Source of the DNA: Allobosea psychrotolerans
Lineage (GTDB): Bacteria > Pseudomonadota > Alphaproteobacteria > Rhizobiales > Beijerinckiaceae
Assembly (NCBI RefSeq): GCF_002917105.1
Contig: NZ_PQFZ01000011.1
Location: 62,001-126,000, forward strand
Direction: 5' to 3'
DNA: 64,000 bases
The position numbers were made by a program, and so were the translations under genes. The notes beneath the pieces were generated by a model. That model made no database searches. It was not told the DNA's origin and saw only the letters and a list, made by a program, of their open reading frames with translations. Numbering within the stretch: position 1 is the first letter of the stretch; every line of letters begins with the position of its first letter. This document shows positions 1 through 9,163 of the stretch, piece after piece.

Positions 1-945
1 CCGGAGCATAATCTCAAGGAGATCATCTTCACGCCGATCGCCTCGGACGCCACGCGCGTCGCGGCGCTGCTGTCGGGCGAGGTCGACGTGATCGAGCCGG
101 TGCCGATCCAGGACATCCAGCGCGTCAACGCCTCCGGCAACGCCCAGGTGCTGACGGGGCCGGAACTGCGCACGATCTTCCTCGGCATGGACCAGGCTCG
201 TGACGAATTGCTTGAGTCCAGCGTCAAGGGCAAGAACCCGTTCAAGGATGTCCGGGTCCGCCAGGCCTTCTATCAGGCGATCGATATCGAGACGATCAAA
301 AGCCGCGTCATGCGCGGTCTCTCCACGCCATCGCCCCTGATGATCGCGCCGGAACTCTTCCCCAGCACCGGCTTCACCCGCGCCAAGTTCGACAGCGCCG
401 CCGCCAAGAAGCTGCTGGCCGATGCTGGCTATCCCGACGGTTTCGAACTCGGCATGGACTGCCCCAATGACCGCTACGTCAATGACGGCGCGATCTGCCA
501 GGCGGTGGTCGGCATGCTCGCCCGCATCGGCGTCAAGGTGAACCTGAACGCCCAGCCCAAGGGCCAGTATTTCGCCAAGGTGCTGAAGCCCGGCGGCTAC
601 AAGACCTCGTTCTATCTGCTCGGCTGGACGCCCGGCACCAGCGACGCCCACAACGTGCTCTTCGACATCATGGGCTGCCGCGACAACCCCGCCTCCTCGC
701 GTGGCGAGTCCAATGTCGGCGGCTACTGCAACAAGAAGCTGGACGCGCTGACCGACAAGATCCTCGTCGAGGTGGACAAGGCCAAGCGCGACGCGATGAT
801 CCGCGGGGCCTTCCAGCTCTCGATCGACGATTTCGCCTACATCCCGCTGCATCAGCAGGCGCTGGCCTGGGGCGTCTCGAAGAAGGTCAAGCTGCCGCAG
901 CGCGCCGACAATGCGGTGAACTTCCAATACGCTATCAAGGAGTGA
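1..945 (+). CDS. ABC transporter substrate-binding protein, peptide/nickel type (5' end outside window)
   Basis: The frame is open from base 1, so only the last 314 residues of a family usually 500-600 residues long are present. This is the periplasmic solute receptor (SBP_bac_5 family) of an oligopeptide/dipeptide/nickel importer. Family features seen are the LLADAGYPDGFEL stretch, the RQAFYQAIDIETI helix and the closing segment with PLHQQALAWGV. It is followed by two permeases and two ATPases on the same strand, so the whole importer is encoded together. The substrate cannot be read from this fragment. A 209-base gap with a palindromic repeat separates it from the first permease. Confidence 0.9.
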   Translation, partial: PEHNLKEIIFTPIASDATRVAALLSGEVDVIEPVPIQDIQRVNASGNAQVLTGPELRTIFLGMDQARDELLESSVKGKNPFKDVRVRQAFYQAIDIETIKSRVMRGLSTPSPLMIAPELFPSTGFTRAKFDSAAAKKLLADAGYPDGFELGMDCPNDRYVNDGAICQAVVGMLARIGVKVNLNAQPKGQYFAKVLKPGGYKTSFYLLGWTPGTSDAHNVLFDIMGCRDNPASSRGESNVGGYCNKKLDALTDKILVEVDKAKRDAMIRGAFQLSIDDFAYIPLHQQALAWGVSKKVKLPQRADNAVNFQYAIKE

Positions 946-1000
946 ACGGGAGCGCAGTGTTCGAGCTGCGTGTCTTGCCCGTCCGGTTGCCCCACGCGAT

Positions 1001-1107
1001 CGTCATCCCGGACAAGCCGCGCAGCGGCGCTGATCCGGGATCCATCCTAGAGCTCAGACGCCCTTCGATGGATCCCGGATCTCCGCTTCGCTCCGTCCGG
1101 GATGACG
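1001..1107. repeat. Palindromic intergenic repeat
   Basis: The ends are inverted copies (CGTCATCCCGGA and TCCGGGATGACG), with further inner arms around GGATCCAT and ATGGATCC. The element lies between the binding protein and the first permease and could fold in the mRNA. It is of the general kind of dispersed palindromic repeat seen several more times in this window. Confidence 0.75.
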
Positions 1108-1154
1108 CGGAGGTTCGGTTGCGAACCATCAAACCTTAGACTTTCAAGGCGTTC

Positions 1155-2132
1155 ATGCTCGCTTTCATCCTGCGCCGGCTCTTCCAGTCGCTCATCGTCA
1201 TGCTGAGCGTGGCGCTGATCGCCTTTGCGATGTTCCGCTTCGTCGGCGACCCGGTGAACCAGATCGTCTCGATCGACACGCCGCAGGCCCAGGTCGCCGA
1301 GATCAGGCGCTCGCTTGGGCTGGACGATCCCTTCCTCGTCCAGTTCGCCCGCTACATCTACAATGCGGCGCGGCTCGAATTCGGCGTGTCCTATCAGTTC
1401 CGCCTGCCGGTGATCTCGCTTCTGGGCGAGCGCGCCCCGGCGACGCTGGAGCTTGCCTTCTGTTCGGCGCTGTTCTCGCTCGCGGTCGGCATTCCCATGG
1501 GCGTCTATACGGCGCTGAGGCGCGAAAGCCCGCTCGCCAAGCTTTTCCAGGCGATTTCGCTCGTCGGCATCAGCCTGCCGACCTTCCTGATCGGCATCCT
1601 GCTGATCTACCTGTTCTCGGTCACGCTCGGCTGGCTGCCTTCCTTCGGGCGCGGCGAGGTCGTCAAGATCGGCTCCTGGTGGACGACCGGGCTCCTGACC
1701 GGCTCGGGGTTGAAGGCGCTGATCCTGCCCTCGATCACGCTTGGCCTGTTCCAGATGACGCTGATCATGCGACTCGTCCGGGCCGAGATGCTGGAGGTGC
1801 TGCGCGCCGACTACATCAAATTCGCCCGGGCGCGGGGCTTGACGACCCGCGCCATCCATTTCGGCCATGCTCTGAAGAACACGCTGGTGCCGGTCATCAC
1901 CATCGCCGGCCTGCAGCTCGGCTCGATCATTGCTTTCGCCATCATCACCGAGACCGTCTTCCAGTGGCCGGGCATGGGCCAGCTCTTCCTGCGCTCGGTG
2001 CAGAACGTCGATATCCCGATCATGGCGGCCTATCTGATGCTGATCTCCTTTCTGTTCGTCAGCATCAATCTCGCGGTCGACCTGCTCTATGCGCTGGTCG
2101 ATCCGCGCCTGCGCGCCACGGTCGGCGCGTGA
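1155..2132 (+). CDS. ABC transporter permease, DppB/OppB type
   Basis: This 325-residue inner-membrane permease has the usual layout of the DppB class: an N-terminal membrane segment (RRLFQSLIVMLSVALIAFAM), a periplasmic loop of about 75 residues, then five membrane segments. The cytoplasmic EAA-type loop that docks the ATPase is seen as RADYIKFARARGL followed by HALKNTLVPVITI. It pairs with the DppC-type permease that starts 17 bases downstream. The length is normal for the family. Confidence 0.92.
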   Translation: MLAFILRRLFQSLIVMLSVALIAFAMFRFVGDPVNQIVSIDTPQAQVAEIRRSLGLDDPFLVQFARYIYNAARLEFGVSYQFRLPVISLLGERAPATLELAFCSALFSLAVGIPMGVYTALRRESPLAKLFQAISLVGISLPTFLIGILLIYLFSVTLGWLPSFGRGEVVKIGSWWTTGLLTGSGLKALILPSITLGLFQMTLIMRLVRAEMLEVLRADYIKFARARGLTTRAIHFGHALKNTLVPVITIAGLQLGSIIAFAIITETVFQWPGMGQLFLRSVQNVDIPIMAAYLMLISFLFVSINLAVDLLYALVDPRLRATVGA

Positions 2133-2149
2133 GTGGGGAGGGCGAGAGA

Positions 2150-3091
2150 ATGAGCATGATCCCCCCACCTGCCGCCGCCCCCTCGCGCTGGAGCCGCTTC
2201 CGCGACAGCGACATCCTGGCGAGTTTCCTGAAATCGAAGGTGACGATGGTCGCGGGCCTCGTCGTGCTGCTGCTCTTCCTCGGCGCGGCCTTCTCCCCCT
2301 GGCTCGCGCCGACCAATCCGTTCGATCCTGCGACCGTCTTCCTGGCGGATTCGATGATCCCGCCCGCCTGGCAGGATGGCGGCGAGGCGCGCTTCATCCT
2401 CGGCACCGACGACCAGGGCCGCGACCTCTATTCCGCGATCCTCTACGGCATGCGCGTCTCGCTGGTCGTCGGCGGGCTCGGCTGCCTCCTGGCGGCCTCG
2501 ATCGGCATCACGCTGGGGCTGCTCGCGGGCTATCTCGGCGGCCGCACCGACGCGTTCATCATGCGCATCGCCGATGTCCAGCTCACCTTTCCGGCGATCC
2601 TGATCGCGCTTCTGATCGACGGCGTCGTGCGCGGCGTCTTCCCCAAGGCCTCGCGCGAGGACACCGCGATCTATGTGCTGGTGATCTCGATCGGCTTAAG
2701 CTTCTGGGTGCAGTACGCCCGCACCATTCGCGGTTCGACGCTGATCGAGCGCAACAAGGACTATGTCATGGCGGCCCGTCTCGTGGGACTGCCGGCGCCC
2801 TTGATCATGCTGCGCCATGTCCTGCCCAACGTCATCGGGCCGGTGCTGGTCATCCTGACGATCAACCTCGCGCTCGCCGTGATCACCGAGGCGACCTTGT
2901 CCTTCCTTGGCGTCGGCCTGCCGGCGACGCAGCCCTCGCTCGGCACGTTGATCTCGATCGGCAACAAATACCTGTTCTCGGGCGATTGGTGGATCGTGAC
3001 CTTTCCCAGCGTGACGCTGGCGGCGCTGGTGCTGGCGGTCAACCTGCTCGGCGACTGGCTGCGTGACGCCCTCAATCCAAGGCTGAGGTGA
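2150..3091 (+). CDS. ABC transporter permease, DppC/OppC type
   Basis: This second permease of the importer has 313 residues. The start at 2150 is preceded by GGGAGGGCGAGAGA, a good ribosome binding site, 17 bases after the previous stop. The N-terminal cytoplasmic tail is followed by a membrane segment (VTMVAGLVVLLLFLGAAF), the conserved FILGTDDQGRDLYSAILYG motif typical of DppC proteins, then the transmembrane core with the coupling loop (RNKDYVMAARLVG and HVLPNVIGPVLV). It forms the translocation pore with the preceding permease. Confidence 0.92.
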   Translation: MSMIPPPAAAPSRWSRFRDSDILASFLKSKVTMVAGLVVLLLFLGAAFSPWLAPTNPFDPATVFLADSMIPPAWQDGGEARFILGTDDQGRDLYSAILYGMRVSLVVGGLGCLLAASIGITLGLLAGYLGGRTDAFIMRIADVQLTFPAILIALLIDGVVRGVFPKASREDTAIYVLVISIGLSFWVQYARTIRGSTLIERNKDYVMAARLVGLPAPLIMLRHVLPNVIGPVLVILTINLALAVITEATLSFLGVGLPATQPSLGTLISIGNKYLFSGDWWIVTFPSVTLAALVLAVNLLGDWLRDALNPRLR

Positions 3092-3128
3092 TCATGGCCC
3101 CATGCAGCCGCTCGCGTCCGGAGGCCAG

Positions 3129-4130
3129 ATGACCGTCCCCGTCCTCTCCGTCCGCGACCTCACGGTCGAATTCATGGCGCGGCGCGGCACCCTGCGTGCG
3201 CTCGACGCCATCTCCTTCGACATCGCGCGCGGCGAGGTGCTTGGCGTCGTCGGCGAATCCGGCGCCGGCAAATCGGTCACCGGCTCGGCCATCATCGGCC
3301 TGATCGATCCGCCCGGCCGCATCGCCGGCGGCGAGGTGGTTCTGTCGGGCGAGCGCATCGACAATCTGCCGCCCGACGCCATGCGCAAGGTCCGGGGCAA
3401 GCGCATCGGCATGATCTTCCAGGATCCGCTGACGAGCCTGAACCCGCTCTACCGCATCAGCGAGCAATTGATCGAGACGATCCGCACCCATACCGATCTC
3501 GATGCGGCCGACGCCCGCAAGCGCGCCATCGCCTTGCTCGACGAGGTCGGCATTCCCGCGCCCGAGCGCCGCATCGACGGCTATCCGCATGAGTTCTCCG
3601 GCGGCATGCGCCAGCGCGTGGTGATCGCGCTCGCGCTTTGCGCCGAACCCGAATTCATCATCGCCGACGAGCCGACGACGGCGCTCGACGTCTCCGTGCA
3701 GGCGCAGATCATCGCGCTGATCAAGCGGCTCTGTCAGGAGCGCGGCACCTCGGTGATGCTCGTCACCCACGATATGGGCGTCATCGCCGAGACTGCCGAC
3801 CGGGTCGCGGTGATGTATGCCGGGCGCATCGTCGAGATCGGTTCGGTGCGCGACGTGGTCAAGCAGCCGCTGCACCCCTACGCCAAGGGACTGATGGGCG
3901 CGATCCCCTCGCTCGAGGGCGATGCCGAGCGCCTGGTGCAGATCCCGGGCGCGATGCCGCGTCTCCAGGCGATCCCGCCGGGCTGCGCCTTCAATCCGCG
4001 CTGCGAGAAGGCGTTCGCGCGCTGCCATGCCGAGCGGCCCGAACTGGTCCAGCTCGGCGATCGCCAGGTCGCCTGCCATCTCTACGACCAGCCGCAATCC
4101 TCGCGGGACAAGGCGGGGATCGCAGCATGA
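3129..4130 (+). CDS. ABC transporter ATP-binding protein, DppD type
   Basis: This cytoplasmic ATPase powers the importer and has 333 residues from the chosen start. Walker A is GESGAGKS, the signature FSGGMRQRV, Walker [13 protein letters not shown] and the switch histidine is in VTHDMGV. The C-terminal oligopeptide-transporter domain has the usual cysteine-rich motif ([15 protein letters not shown]), which in relatives binds an Fe-S cluster. The ATG at 3129 was preferred over an in-frame ATG at 3102 because GGAGG lies six bases before it. Confidence 0.92.
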   Translation: MTVPVLSVRDLTVEFMARRGTLRALDAISFDIARGEVLGVVGESGAGKSVTGSAIIGLIDPPGRIAGGEVVLSGERIDNLPPDAMRKVRGKRIGMIFQDPLTSLNPLYRISEQLIETIRTHTDLDAADARKRAIALLDEVGIPAPERRIDGYPHEFSGGMRQRVVIALALCAEPEFIIADEPTTALDVSVQAQIIALIKRLCQERGTSVMLVTHDMGVIAETADRVAVMYAGRIVEIGSVRDVVKQPLHPYAKGLMGAIPSLEGDAERLVQIPGAMPRLQAIPPGCAFNPRCEKAFARCHAERPELVQLGDRQVACHLYDQPQSSRDKAGIAA

Positions 4131-4143
4131 GCCGAGGTCCTGA

Positions 4144-5151
4144 ATGAGCCAAGGTCCCCCCGAGCGCCCCTTCGTCCAGGCCCGCGACCTGCGCCGCATC
4201 TTCGACGTCTCGAAGCCATGGCTCAACCGTGTGCTGGAGCGCGCGCCGCGCCAATATCTCAAGGCGGTCGACGGCGTCTCCTTCGACATACGCCGGGGCG
4301 AGACCTTTGCCTTGGTCGGCGAGTCCGGTTCGGGAAAATCGACCGTGGCGCGCATGGTCGTCGGCCTGTTGCCGCCCTCGGACGGCACGGTCTCGATCGC
4401 CGGCATCTCGATGAACGATGTCAATGTGGCGCAGGAGCGCCAGCGCCTGCGCCGGCGCATCCAGATGATCTTCCAGGACCCCTATGCCAGCCTCAATCCG
4501 CGCTGGCGCGTCGGGCGGATCATCGCCGAGCCGATCCGCGCCTTCGGCATCGTCCATGGCGAGGCGGACATCACCGGCCGCGTCGGCGAGTTGCTGACGC
4601 TGGTCGGCCTGCATCCCGACGACGCCGGGAAGTTCCCGCATGAATTCTCCGGTGGCCAGCGCCAGCGCATCGCGATCGCCCGCGCGCTCGCCGCCAATGC
4701 CGAGTTCATCGTCTGCGACGAGCCGACATCGGCGCTCGACGTCTCGGTCCAGGCCCAGATCCTCAACCTGATGCGCGATCTGCAGCAGAGATTCGGGCTG
4801 ACCTATCTGTTCATCTCGCACAACCTCGCGGTCGTCAGGCACATGGCGACGCGCATCGGCGTGATGTATCTCGGCCGCCTCGTCGAGGTCTCGGAGGGCA
4901 AGCAGCTCTTCTCGCATCCGCGCCATCCCTATACGCGCATGCTGCTCGACGCGGTGCCCGACCTCGCCATGGTCGGCAAGGCGCGCGAGGGTGTGAAGGG
5001 CGAGATCCCCAATCCGATCAGCCCGCCCTCGGGCTGCACCTTCCACCCGCGCTGCCCCCTGGTCTTCGAGCGCTGCCGCATCGAGAGCCCGCCGGTGATC
5101 GACGGGGTGGCCTGCCACGCGGTCAATCAGGGCCGCATTGCTGCGGCTTGA
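4144..5151 (+). CDS. ABC transporter ATP-binding protein, DppF type
   Basis: This is the second ATPase of the importer, 335 residues, starting 13 bases after the first. Walker A is GESGSGKST, the signature FSGGQRQRIA, Walker B FIVCDEPTSALD and the H-loop ISHNLAV. The C-terminal domain again carries the GCTFHPRCPLVFERC cysteine motif. It is expected to dimerise with the DppD-type ATPase. It is the last gene of the operon; a palindromic repeat follows. Confidence 0.92.
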   Translation: MSQGPPERPFVQARDLRRIFDVSKPWLNRVLERAPRQYLKAVDGVSFDIRRGETFALVGESGSGKSTVARMVVGLLPPSDGTVSIAGISMNDVNVAQERQRLRRRIQMIFQDPYASLNPRWRVGRIIAEPIRAFGIVHGEADITGRVGELLTLVGLHPDDAGKFPHEFSGGQRQRIAIARALAANAEFIVCDEPTSALDVSVQAQILNLMRDLQQRFGLTYLFISHNLAVVRHMATRIGVMYLGRLVEVSEGKQLFSHPRHPYTRMLLDAVPDLAMVGKAREGVKGEIPNPISPPSGCTFHPRCPLVFERCRIESPPVIDGVACHAVNQGRIAAA

Positions 5152-5177
5152 ACTGGGATCTTCCGCACGGCCTCTCC

Positions 5178-5265
5178 CGTCATTGCGAGCGCAGCGAAGC
5201 AATCCAGGGGCCGTCGAGCGAGCCCTCCTGGATTGCTTCGTCGCTCACGCTCCTCGCAATGACGG
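5178..5265. repeat. Palindromic intergenic repeat
   Basis: The outer arms are CCGTCATTGCGAG and CTCGCAATGACGG, with inner arms around GCAATCCAGG and CCTGGATTGC. The element fills most of the gap between the end of the ABC importer operon and the convergent O-antigen-ligase-like gene, where it could act as a transcript-stabilising or terminating hairpin for both. Confidence 0.8.
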
Positions 5266-5276
5266 TTTAAGCCGGC

Positions 5277-6539
5277 TCAGTTCTCGGGAGCGGGCGCCAG
5301 CGGTCTGTCGTTCTTGCGCCGGTTCTGCAATTCGGCCGGCAAGGGCGCGACCGGCCGCTCGGTGCGGTATTGTCCGCGCGCGATCGCCGCGAACAGCAAG
5401 ACCACTGCCGCCAGCGTCATCAGCCACCAGGGCTGCAGCGTCGCGAAGCCGAGCGCGGTCAGCGCGAAGGCGGTCGTATAGGCCGCGACGCCGCCCGCCG
5501 CCAACGCGACGGGCATGTGGCGGGCGGCGCGGATGGCGAAATACAGGCAGGCCGCCGCCGCAGCCGCTCCGACGATGCCGAGCTCGTACCAGGTCTCGAA
5601 GAGCAGCGTCGTCGGCGTCGTCGTCGGCAGGGCGCCGGTCACGCGGCTGCGCAGGACCGTGTCGAGTCCGTGGCCGGTGATCAACTGGACCGGCTCGCGG
5701 CCGACAACGTCGGCCCAGACGCCGAGCGCCTGAACGAAGTCGCTGGTGCTCTCGGGAAAGTGCGAGACGATCGGGATCAGCAGAAAGGGCAGGATCGGCG
5801 CGAGCAGCATGACGCCGCCGATCAGCGCGGCGATGATCGGGACGGCCTTCTCGCGATTGGCGCTGACGGCGCCGAAGGCGACCGCGCCGCAGATCATCGC
5901 GACGGCCTCGCCATCCTCGAAGCGCGTCAGCGCGAGCAGGCCGACGACAAGGGCAAGCCCGAGCGCGCTCAAGCCGCGGGCGCGCGACAAAAGCCAGGCC
6001 AGCGCCGGCCAGGCCATGATCAGCACGACACTGATGCCGCGCTCGACGCTGCCGATCTCCGCATCGGAGCGGCGCAGGGCCGCTACGACGATGAGCGCGA
6101 GCGCGAAGATGGCGGCCAGGCCCGTACCGAGCGCGGCGAGATTGAGGTTGGAGGCGCGCATGCGCTCGGGCAGCGCGGAGGTGCCGCAGAAACCGAGCGT
6201 GACAGCGAGCACGAGATTGCCGGCCTTCTCCGTCGCCGAGGAGGTATAGGGGCTCCAGATCAGCGAGAGCACCGACCAGGCGACGAGGCCGACCAGAATC
6301 ATGCCGGGCCGGCTCAGCAGGGCGCGCTTGAGCGTGCCGGTGAACCAGCCGGGCTCCTCGACCAGCGAGGAGATGACGAGCAGGACGACGCCGATCGGCA
6401 CGAGCACGACTGCGGCGCGGCGCGACACCAGCGAGGCGAGCGGCAGCGCGAGCGCCAGCGTCGCGAAGCCGATCCGGCGCAGCAGCACCGCGGCGTCCAC
6501 GGCGGGGTCGCGAGGTCCTTGAGCATTAGGGCGGATCAT
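5277..6539 (-). CDS. O-antigen ligase/polymerase-like integral membrane protein
   Basis: This 420-residue protein has about ten to twelve predicted membrane segments and one larger extracytoplasmic loop after the middle. The loop region holds the features that suggest the Wzy/WaaL O-antigen ligase superfamily: GREPVQLITGHGLDTVLR followed by TTLLFETWYELGIVG. Members ligate or polymerise surface polysaccharides at the periplasmic face of the inner membrane. No glycosyltransferases lie nearby, so substrate and exact reaction are unknown. The C-terminus is a short charged cytoplasmic tail. Confidence 0.7.
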   Translation of the reverse strand: MIRPNAQGPRDPAVDAAVLLRRIGFATLALALPLASLVSRRAAVVLVPIGVVLLVISSLVEEPGWFTGTLKRALLSRPGMILVGLVAWSVLSLIWSPYTSSATEKAGNLVLAVTLGFCGTSALPERMRASNLNLAALGTGLAAIFALALIVVAALRRSDAEIGSVERGISVVLIMAWPALAWLLSRARGLSALGLALVVGLLALTRFEDGEAVAMICGAVAFGAVSANREKAVPIIAALIGGVMLLAPILPFLLIPIVSHFPESTSDFVQALGVWADVVGREPVQLITGHGLDTVLRSRVTGALPTTTPTTLLFETWYELGIVGAAAAAACLYFAIRAARHMPVALAAGGVAAYTTAFALTALGFATLQPWWLMTLAAVVLLFAAIARGQYRTERPVAPLPAELQNRRKNDRPLAPAPEN

Positions 6540-6749
6540 GACGATAAACCAGCGGCCAGCCTCATCCGGAAAAAGCGCCGGACATCAACCTGTCCGCACC
6601 CTAGCGGGCCGCCGCGCATGCGGCTGTAGGTGCGGCGCAACACTAAGCCGGCATCTCGGCCGGCATCGCGAAAGCCGGCTCAGTCGGGCTGATCGCTCTG
6701 CGACGAAAGCACGCTGGCCTTGGACGGGCCTTTCGTGGGATGAATCGGC

Positions 6750-7265
6750 ATGACTTTGCTTGCGGCCATTCCCTATTCCCAGGGCTTCCCGATCGACGGC
6801 TTCATGGCCGGCCTGGCGCGACGCCTGAAGGATCGTGGCGTCAGGCTCGGCGGCGTCGTGCAGCTCAACACCGATGACTGCGAGAGCGGTTGCGCGGCGA
6901 TGATGCTGGAGGATCTGGCGAGCGGCCGGCATTTTCCGATCAGCGAAGCTCGCGGCTCGGGCTCGGCCGGTTGCAGGCTCGACGCGACCGGGCTCGCGGC
7001 TGCCGGCGGTGCGATGGCGTCGGCGCTGGCTGGCGGGGCCGAACTGGTGATCGTCAACAAATTCGGACGGCAGGAGATGCTAGGCCAGGGCCTGCGGCAG
7101 GAGATCGCCGCCGCTTTGCTGGCCGGCCTGCCGCTGCTCATCGCCGTCCGCCGTGATTTCCTGCCGGCCTGGCGCGATTTCGCCGGCGAGGACTGGGTCG
7201 AGCTCGCGCCCGAGGAGGCTGTCGTCGAGGCCTGGGCCGCTGCGCAAGCGCGCATCGCGGCCTGA
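6750..7265 (+). CDS. DUF2478 family protein
   Basis: This 171-residue protein resembles the DUF2478 family. Such proteins are often found beside molybdate transport and molybdenum-enzyme genes, and may be nucleotide-binding because the fold resembles MobB-like P-loop proteins. Visible motifs are AIPYSQGFPIDGFMAGLARR at the N-terminus, DDCESGCAAMMLEDLASG with two cysteines, and VIVNKFGRQE. The classical Walker A is missing. Its position just before fdhD and mobA, 22 bases from the former, supports a role in molybdenum cofactor handling. The biochemical function is unknown. Confidence 0.75.
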   Translation: MTLLAAIPYSQGFPIDGFMAGLARRLKDRGVRLGGVVQLNTDDCESGCAAMMLEDLASGRHFPISEARGSGSAGCRLDATGLAAAGGAMASALAGGAELVIVNKFGRQEMLGQGLRQEIAAALLAGLPLLIAVRRDFLPAWRDFAGEDWVELAPEEAVVEAWAAAQARIAA

Positions 7266-7287
7266 CGAAACCGCCGGAGCAAGCGCC

Positions 7288-8181
7288 GTGGCGCAGGATA
7301 TGAGCTTTCTCGACGATTATCTGGTGCGCCCGGACCCTGCTGCGCCGCGGCTGGGCGCGAGCGTCTCCGGCATCGACCAGACGGGGGCGAGCGTCGAGAC
7401 CCGCGTCGTCACCGAGCGGGCGCTGACGCTCTATCTGAACGCCCAGGAGATCGTCACCATGATGACGATCGGCGATCATCCCGACTATCTCGCGCTCGGC
7501 TATCTCCTGAACCAGAACATGCTGAAGCGCGGCGATGTCGTCGAGGCGGTCGATTATGACGAGGAGCTCGAAGTCGTGGTGCTGCGCACGCCGGAGCGCA
7601 CCAATTTCGAGGCGAAGCTGAAGAAGAAGACGCTGACCTCCGGCTGCGCTCAGGGCACCGCTTTCGGGGACCTGATGGAGGCGATCGACGAGATCAAGCT
7701 GCCGAAGGCGCAATTGCGCACGAGCTGGCTCTATGCGCTGACTCGCAAGATCAACACCACGCCCTCGCTTTATCTCGAGGCCGGGGCGATCCATGGCTGC
7801 GTGCTCTGCGAGGCCGACAGGCCCCTGGTCTATATGGAGGATGTCGGCCGCCATAACGCCGTCGACAAGGTCGCCGGCTGGATGTTCCGCCACGATGTCG
7901 ATCCCGGCAGGATGATCTTCTACACCACCGGCCGGCTGACCTCGGAGATGGTGATCAAGACCGTGCGCATGGGCATCCCCGTGCTGGTCTCGCGCTCCGG
8001 CTTCACCGAATGGGGCGTCGAGCTCGCGCGCAAGGCCGGGCTGACCCTGATCGGCCGGGCGCGCGGCAAGCGCTTCGTCGCTCTTGCCGGTGAGGCCAAC
8101 ATCGTCTTCGACCAGGACCCAGAGAGCGTCGAGGAGGAGGGCGGCAAGAGCCGGCGGAAGGGGGCGGAACGTGATGACTGA
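7288..8181 (+). CDS. fdhD: Formate dehydrogenase accessory sulfurtransferase FdhD
   Basis: FdhD passes sulfur from a cysteine desulfurase to the bis-MGD cofactor before it is inserted into formate dehydrogenase. The 297-residue product carries the family hallmark EDVGRHNAVDKVAGW and the region TLTSGCAQGT, equivalent to the E. coli CxxC loop but with only the first cysteine. A second pair, HGCVLC, lies just before the EDVGRHN motif. GTG at 7288 was chosen because GGAG lies eight bases upstream; an ATG at 7300 is the alternative. The target enzyme is encoded 12 kb downstream. Confidence 0.93.
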   Translation: MAQDMSFLDDYLVRPDPAAPRLGASVSGIDQTGASVETRVVTERALTLYLNAQEIVTMMTIGDHPDYLALGYLLNQNMLKRGDVVEAVDYDEELEVVVLRTPERTNFEAKLKKKTLTSGCAQGTAFGDLMEAIDEIKLPKAQLRTSWLYALTRKINTTPSLYLEAGAIHGCVLCEADRPLVYMEDVGRHNAVDKVAGWMFRHDVDPGRMIFYTTGRLTSEMVIKTVRMGIPVLVSRSGFTEWGVELARKAGLTLIGRARGKRFVALAGEANIVFDQDPESVEEEGGKSRRKGAERDD

Positions 8182-8193
8182 CCCAACGTCCCC

Positions 8194-8364
8194 CTGTCAT
8201 TCCGGGGCGCCGCAAAGCGGCGAACCCGGAACCCACGACTGGGCGCGCCCCGAAACAATGTCTGCACGACCGGTCTCACCCGGTCGTGGGTTCCGGGTTC
8301 TTCGCGGAGTTTATCCTTGGGCCGACCAAAAGTCGGCCCCGAGGGCGAAGCCCCGGAATGACAG
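8194..8364. repeat. Long mosaic palindromic repeat (copy 1, inverted relative to copies 2 and 3)
   Basis: The ends are inverted (CTGTCATTCCGG and CCGGAATGACAG). Inside are paired arms GAACCCGGAACCCACGACTG and CCGGTCGTGGGTTCCGGGTT and a GGGCCGACCAAAAGTCGGCC hairpin. Related 163-168 bp elements lie at 12803-12970 and 55728-55890 in the opposite orientation. This copy fills the gap between fdhD and mobA and ends about six bases before the probable mobA ribosome binding region. Confidence 0.8.
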
Positions 8365-8376
8365 GGGTGGATGCAC

Positions 8377-9021
8377 ATGAACACACCCCCCACCCTCGGG
8401 CTGCTGCTGGCCGGTGGTCTCGCGCGCCGCATGGGCGGCGGCGACAAGCCGCTGCGGACGATCGCGGGCAGGACCATCCTCGCCCATGTCGTCGAGCGGC
8501 TCGGCCCGCAATGCGAAAGCCTGCTGATCAACGCCAATGGCGATCCGGCGCGCTTTTCCGATTACGGCCTGCCGGTCGTCGCCGACAGCGTGCCGGATTT
8601 CGCCGGCCCGCTCGCCGGCATCCTCGCCGGGCTCGACTGGATGGCGCAGCACCGGCCCGGATCGAGCTGGATGGTCAGCGTCGCCGCCGACACGCCCTTC
8701 ATCCCGCGCGATCTCGTCGCCCGCCTGCACCTTGCCCGCGCCGAGCTGAATGTTCCGCTTGCCTGCGCGGCATCGGGTGGCTGGATGCACCCCGTCATCG
8801 GACTCTGGCCGCTGGCATTGCGCGAGGAGCTGCGCCATGCGCTGACCGTCGAGGACGAGCGCAAGATCGACCGCTGGACGGCGCGCCATGGCTGCGCCGG
8901 CACGGAATGGCCGGTCGATCCGGTCGATCCGTTCTTCAATGCCAACCGGCCGGAGGATCTGACCGAGGCCGAGCGGCTTTTCGCTGGCCTGAACGACAAG
9001 GATCTTCAGCCCTCGTCCTGA
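8377..9021 (+). CDS. mobA: Molybdenum cofactor guanylyltransferase MobA
   Basis: MobA attaches GMP from GTP to molybdopterin to give the MGD form used by DMSO-reductase-family enzymes such as the formate dehydrogenase here. The N-terminal nucleotide-binding motif [18 protein letters not shown] is clear, followed by [11 protein letters not shown], the metal-binding aspartate region, and a C-terminal NANRPEDL motif typical of the family. The product has 214 residues from the ATG at 8377, which has a GGGGTGG stretch at suitable distance; an ATG two codons earlier is also possible. Confidence 0.92.
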   Translation: MNTPPTLGLLLAGGLARRMGGGDKPLRTIAGRTILAHVVERLGPQCESLLINANGDPARFSDYGLPVVADSVPDFAGPLAGILAGLDWMAQHRPGSSWMVSVAADTPFIPRDLVARLHLARAELNVPLACAASGGWMHPVIGLWPLALREELRHALTVEDERKIDRWTARHGCAGTEWPVDPVDPFFNANRPEDLTEAERLFAGLNDKDLQPSS

Positions 9022-9163
9022 GGCTACGCCCCCGGCGGCGCTTGCGAGGCCTCCGGGGAGCGGCCTTCCGCCACCCCTCGGTCTGCTTGATACGGACCGC
9101 GCCGCTCGCTATCTCTCATAGGAATAAGGACAGCTTATCGCTGCCGCGCCTTGGGGGAAGATC

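Noticed and set aside
8194-8364. Mosaic palindromes as insertion sequences
   Set aside because: They hold no transposase frame and no clear target duplication; treated as dispersed repeats.
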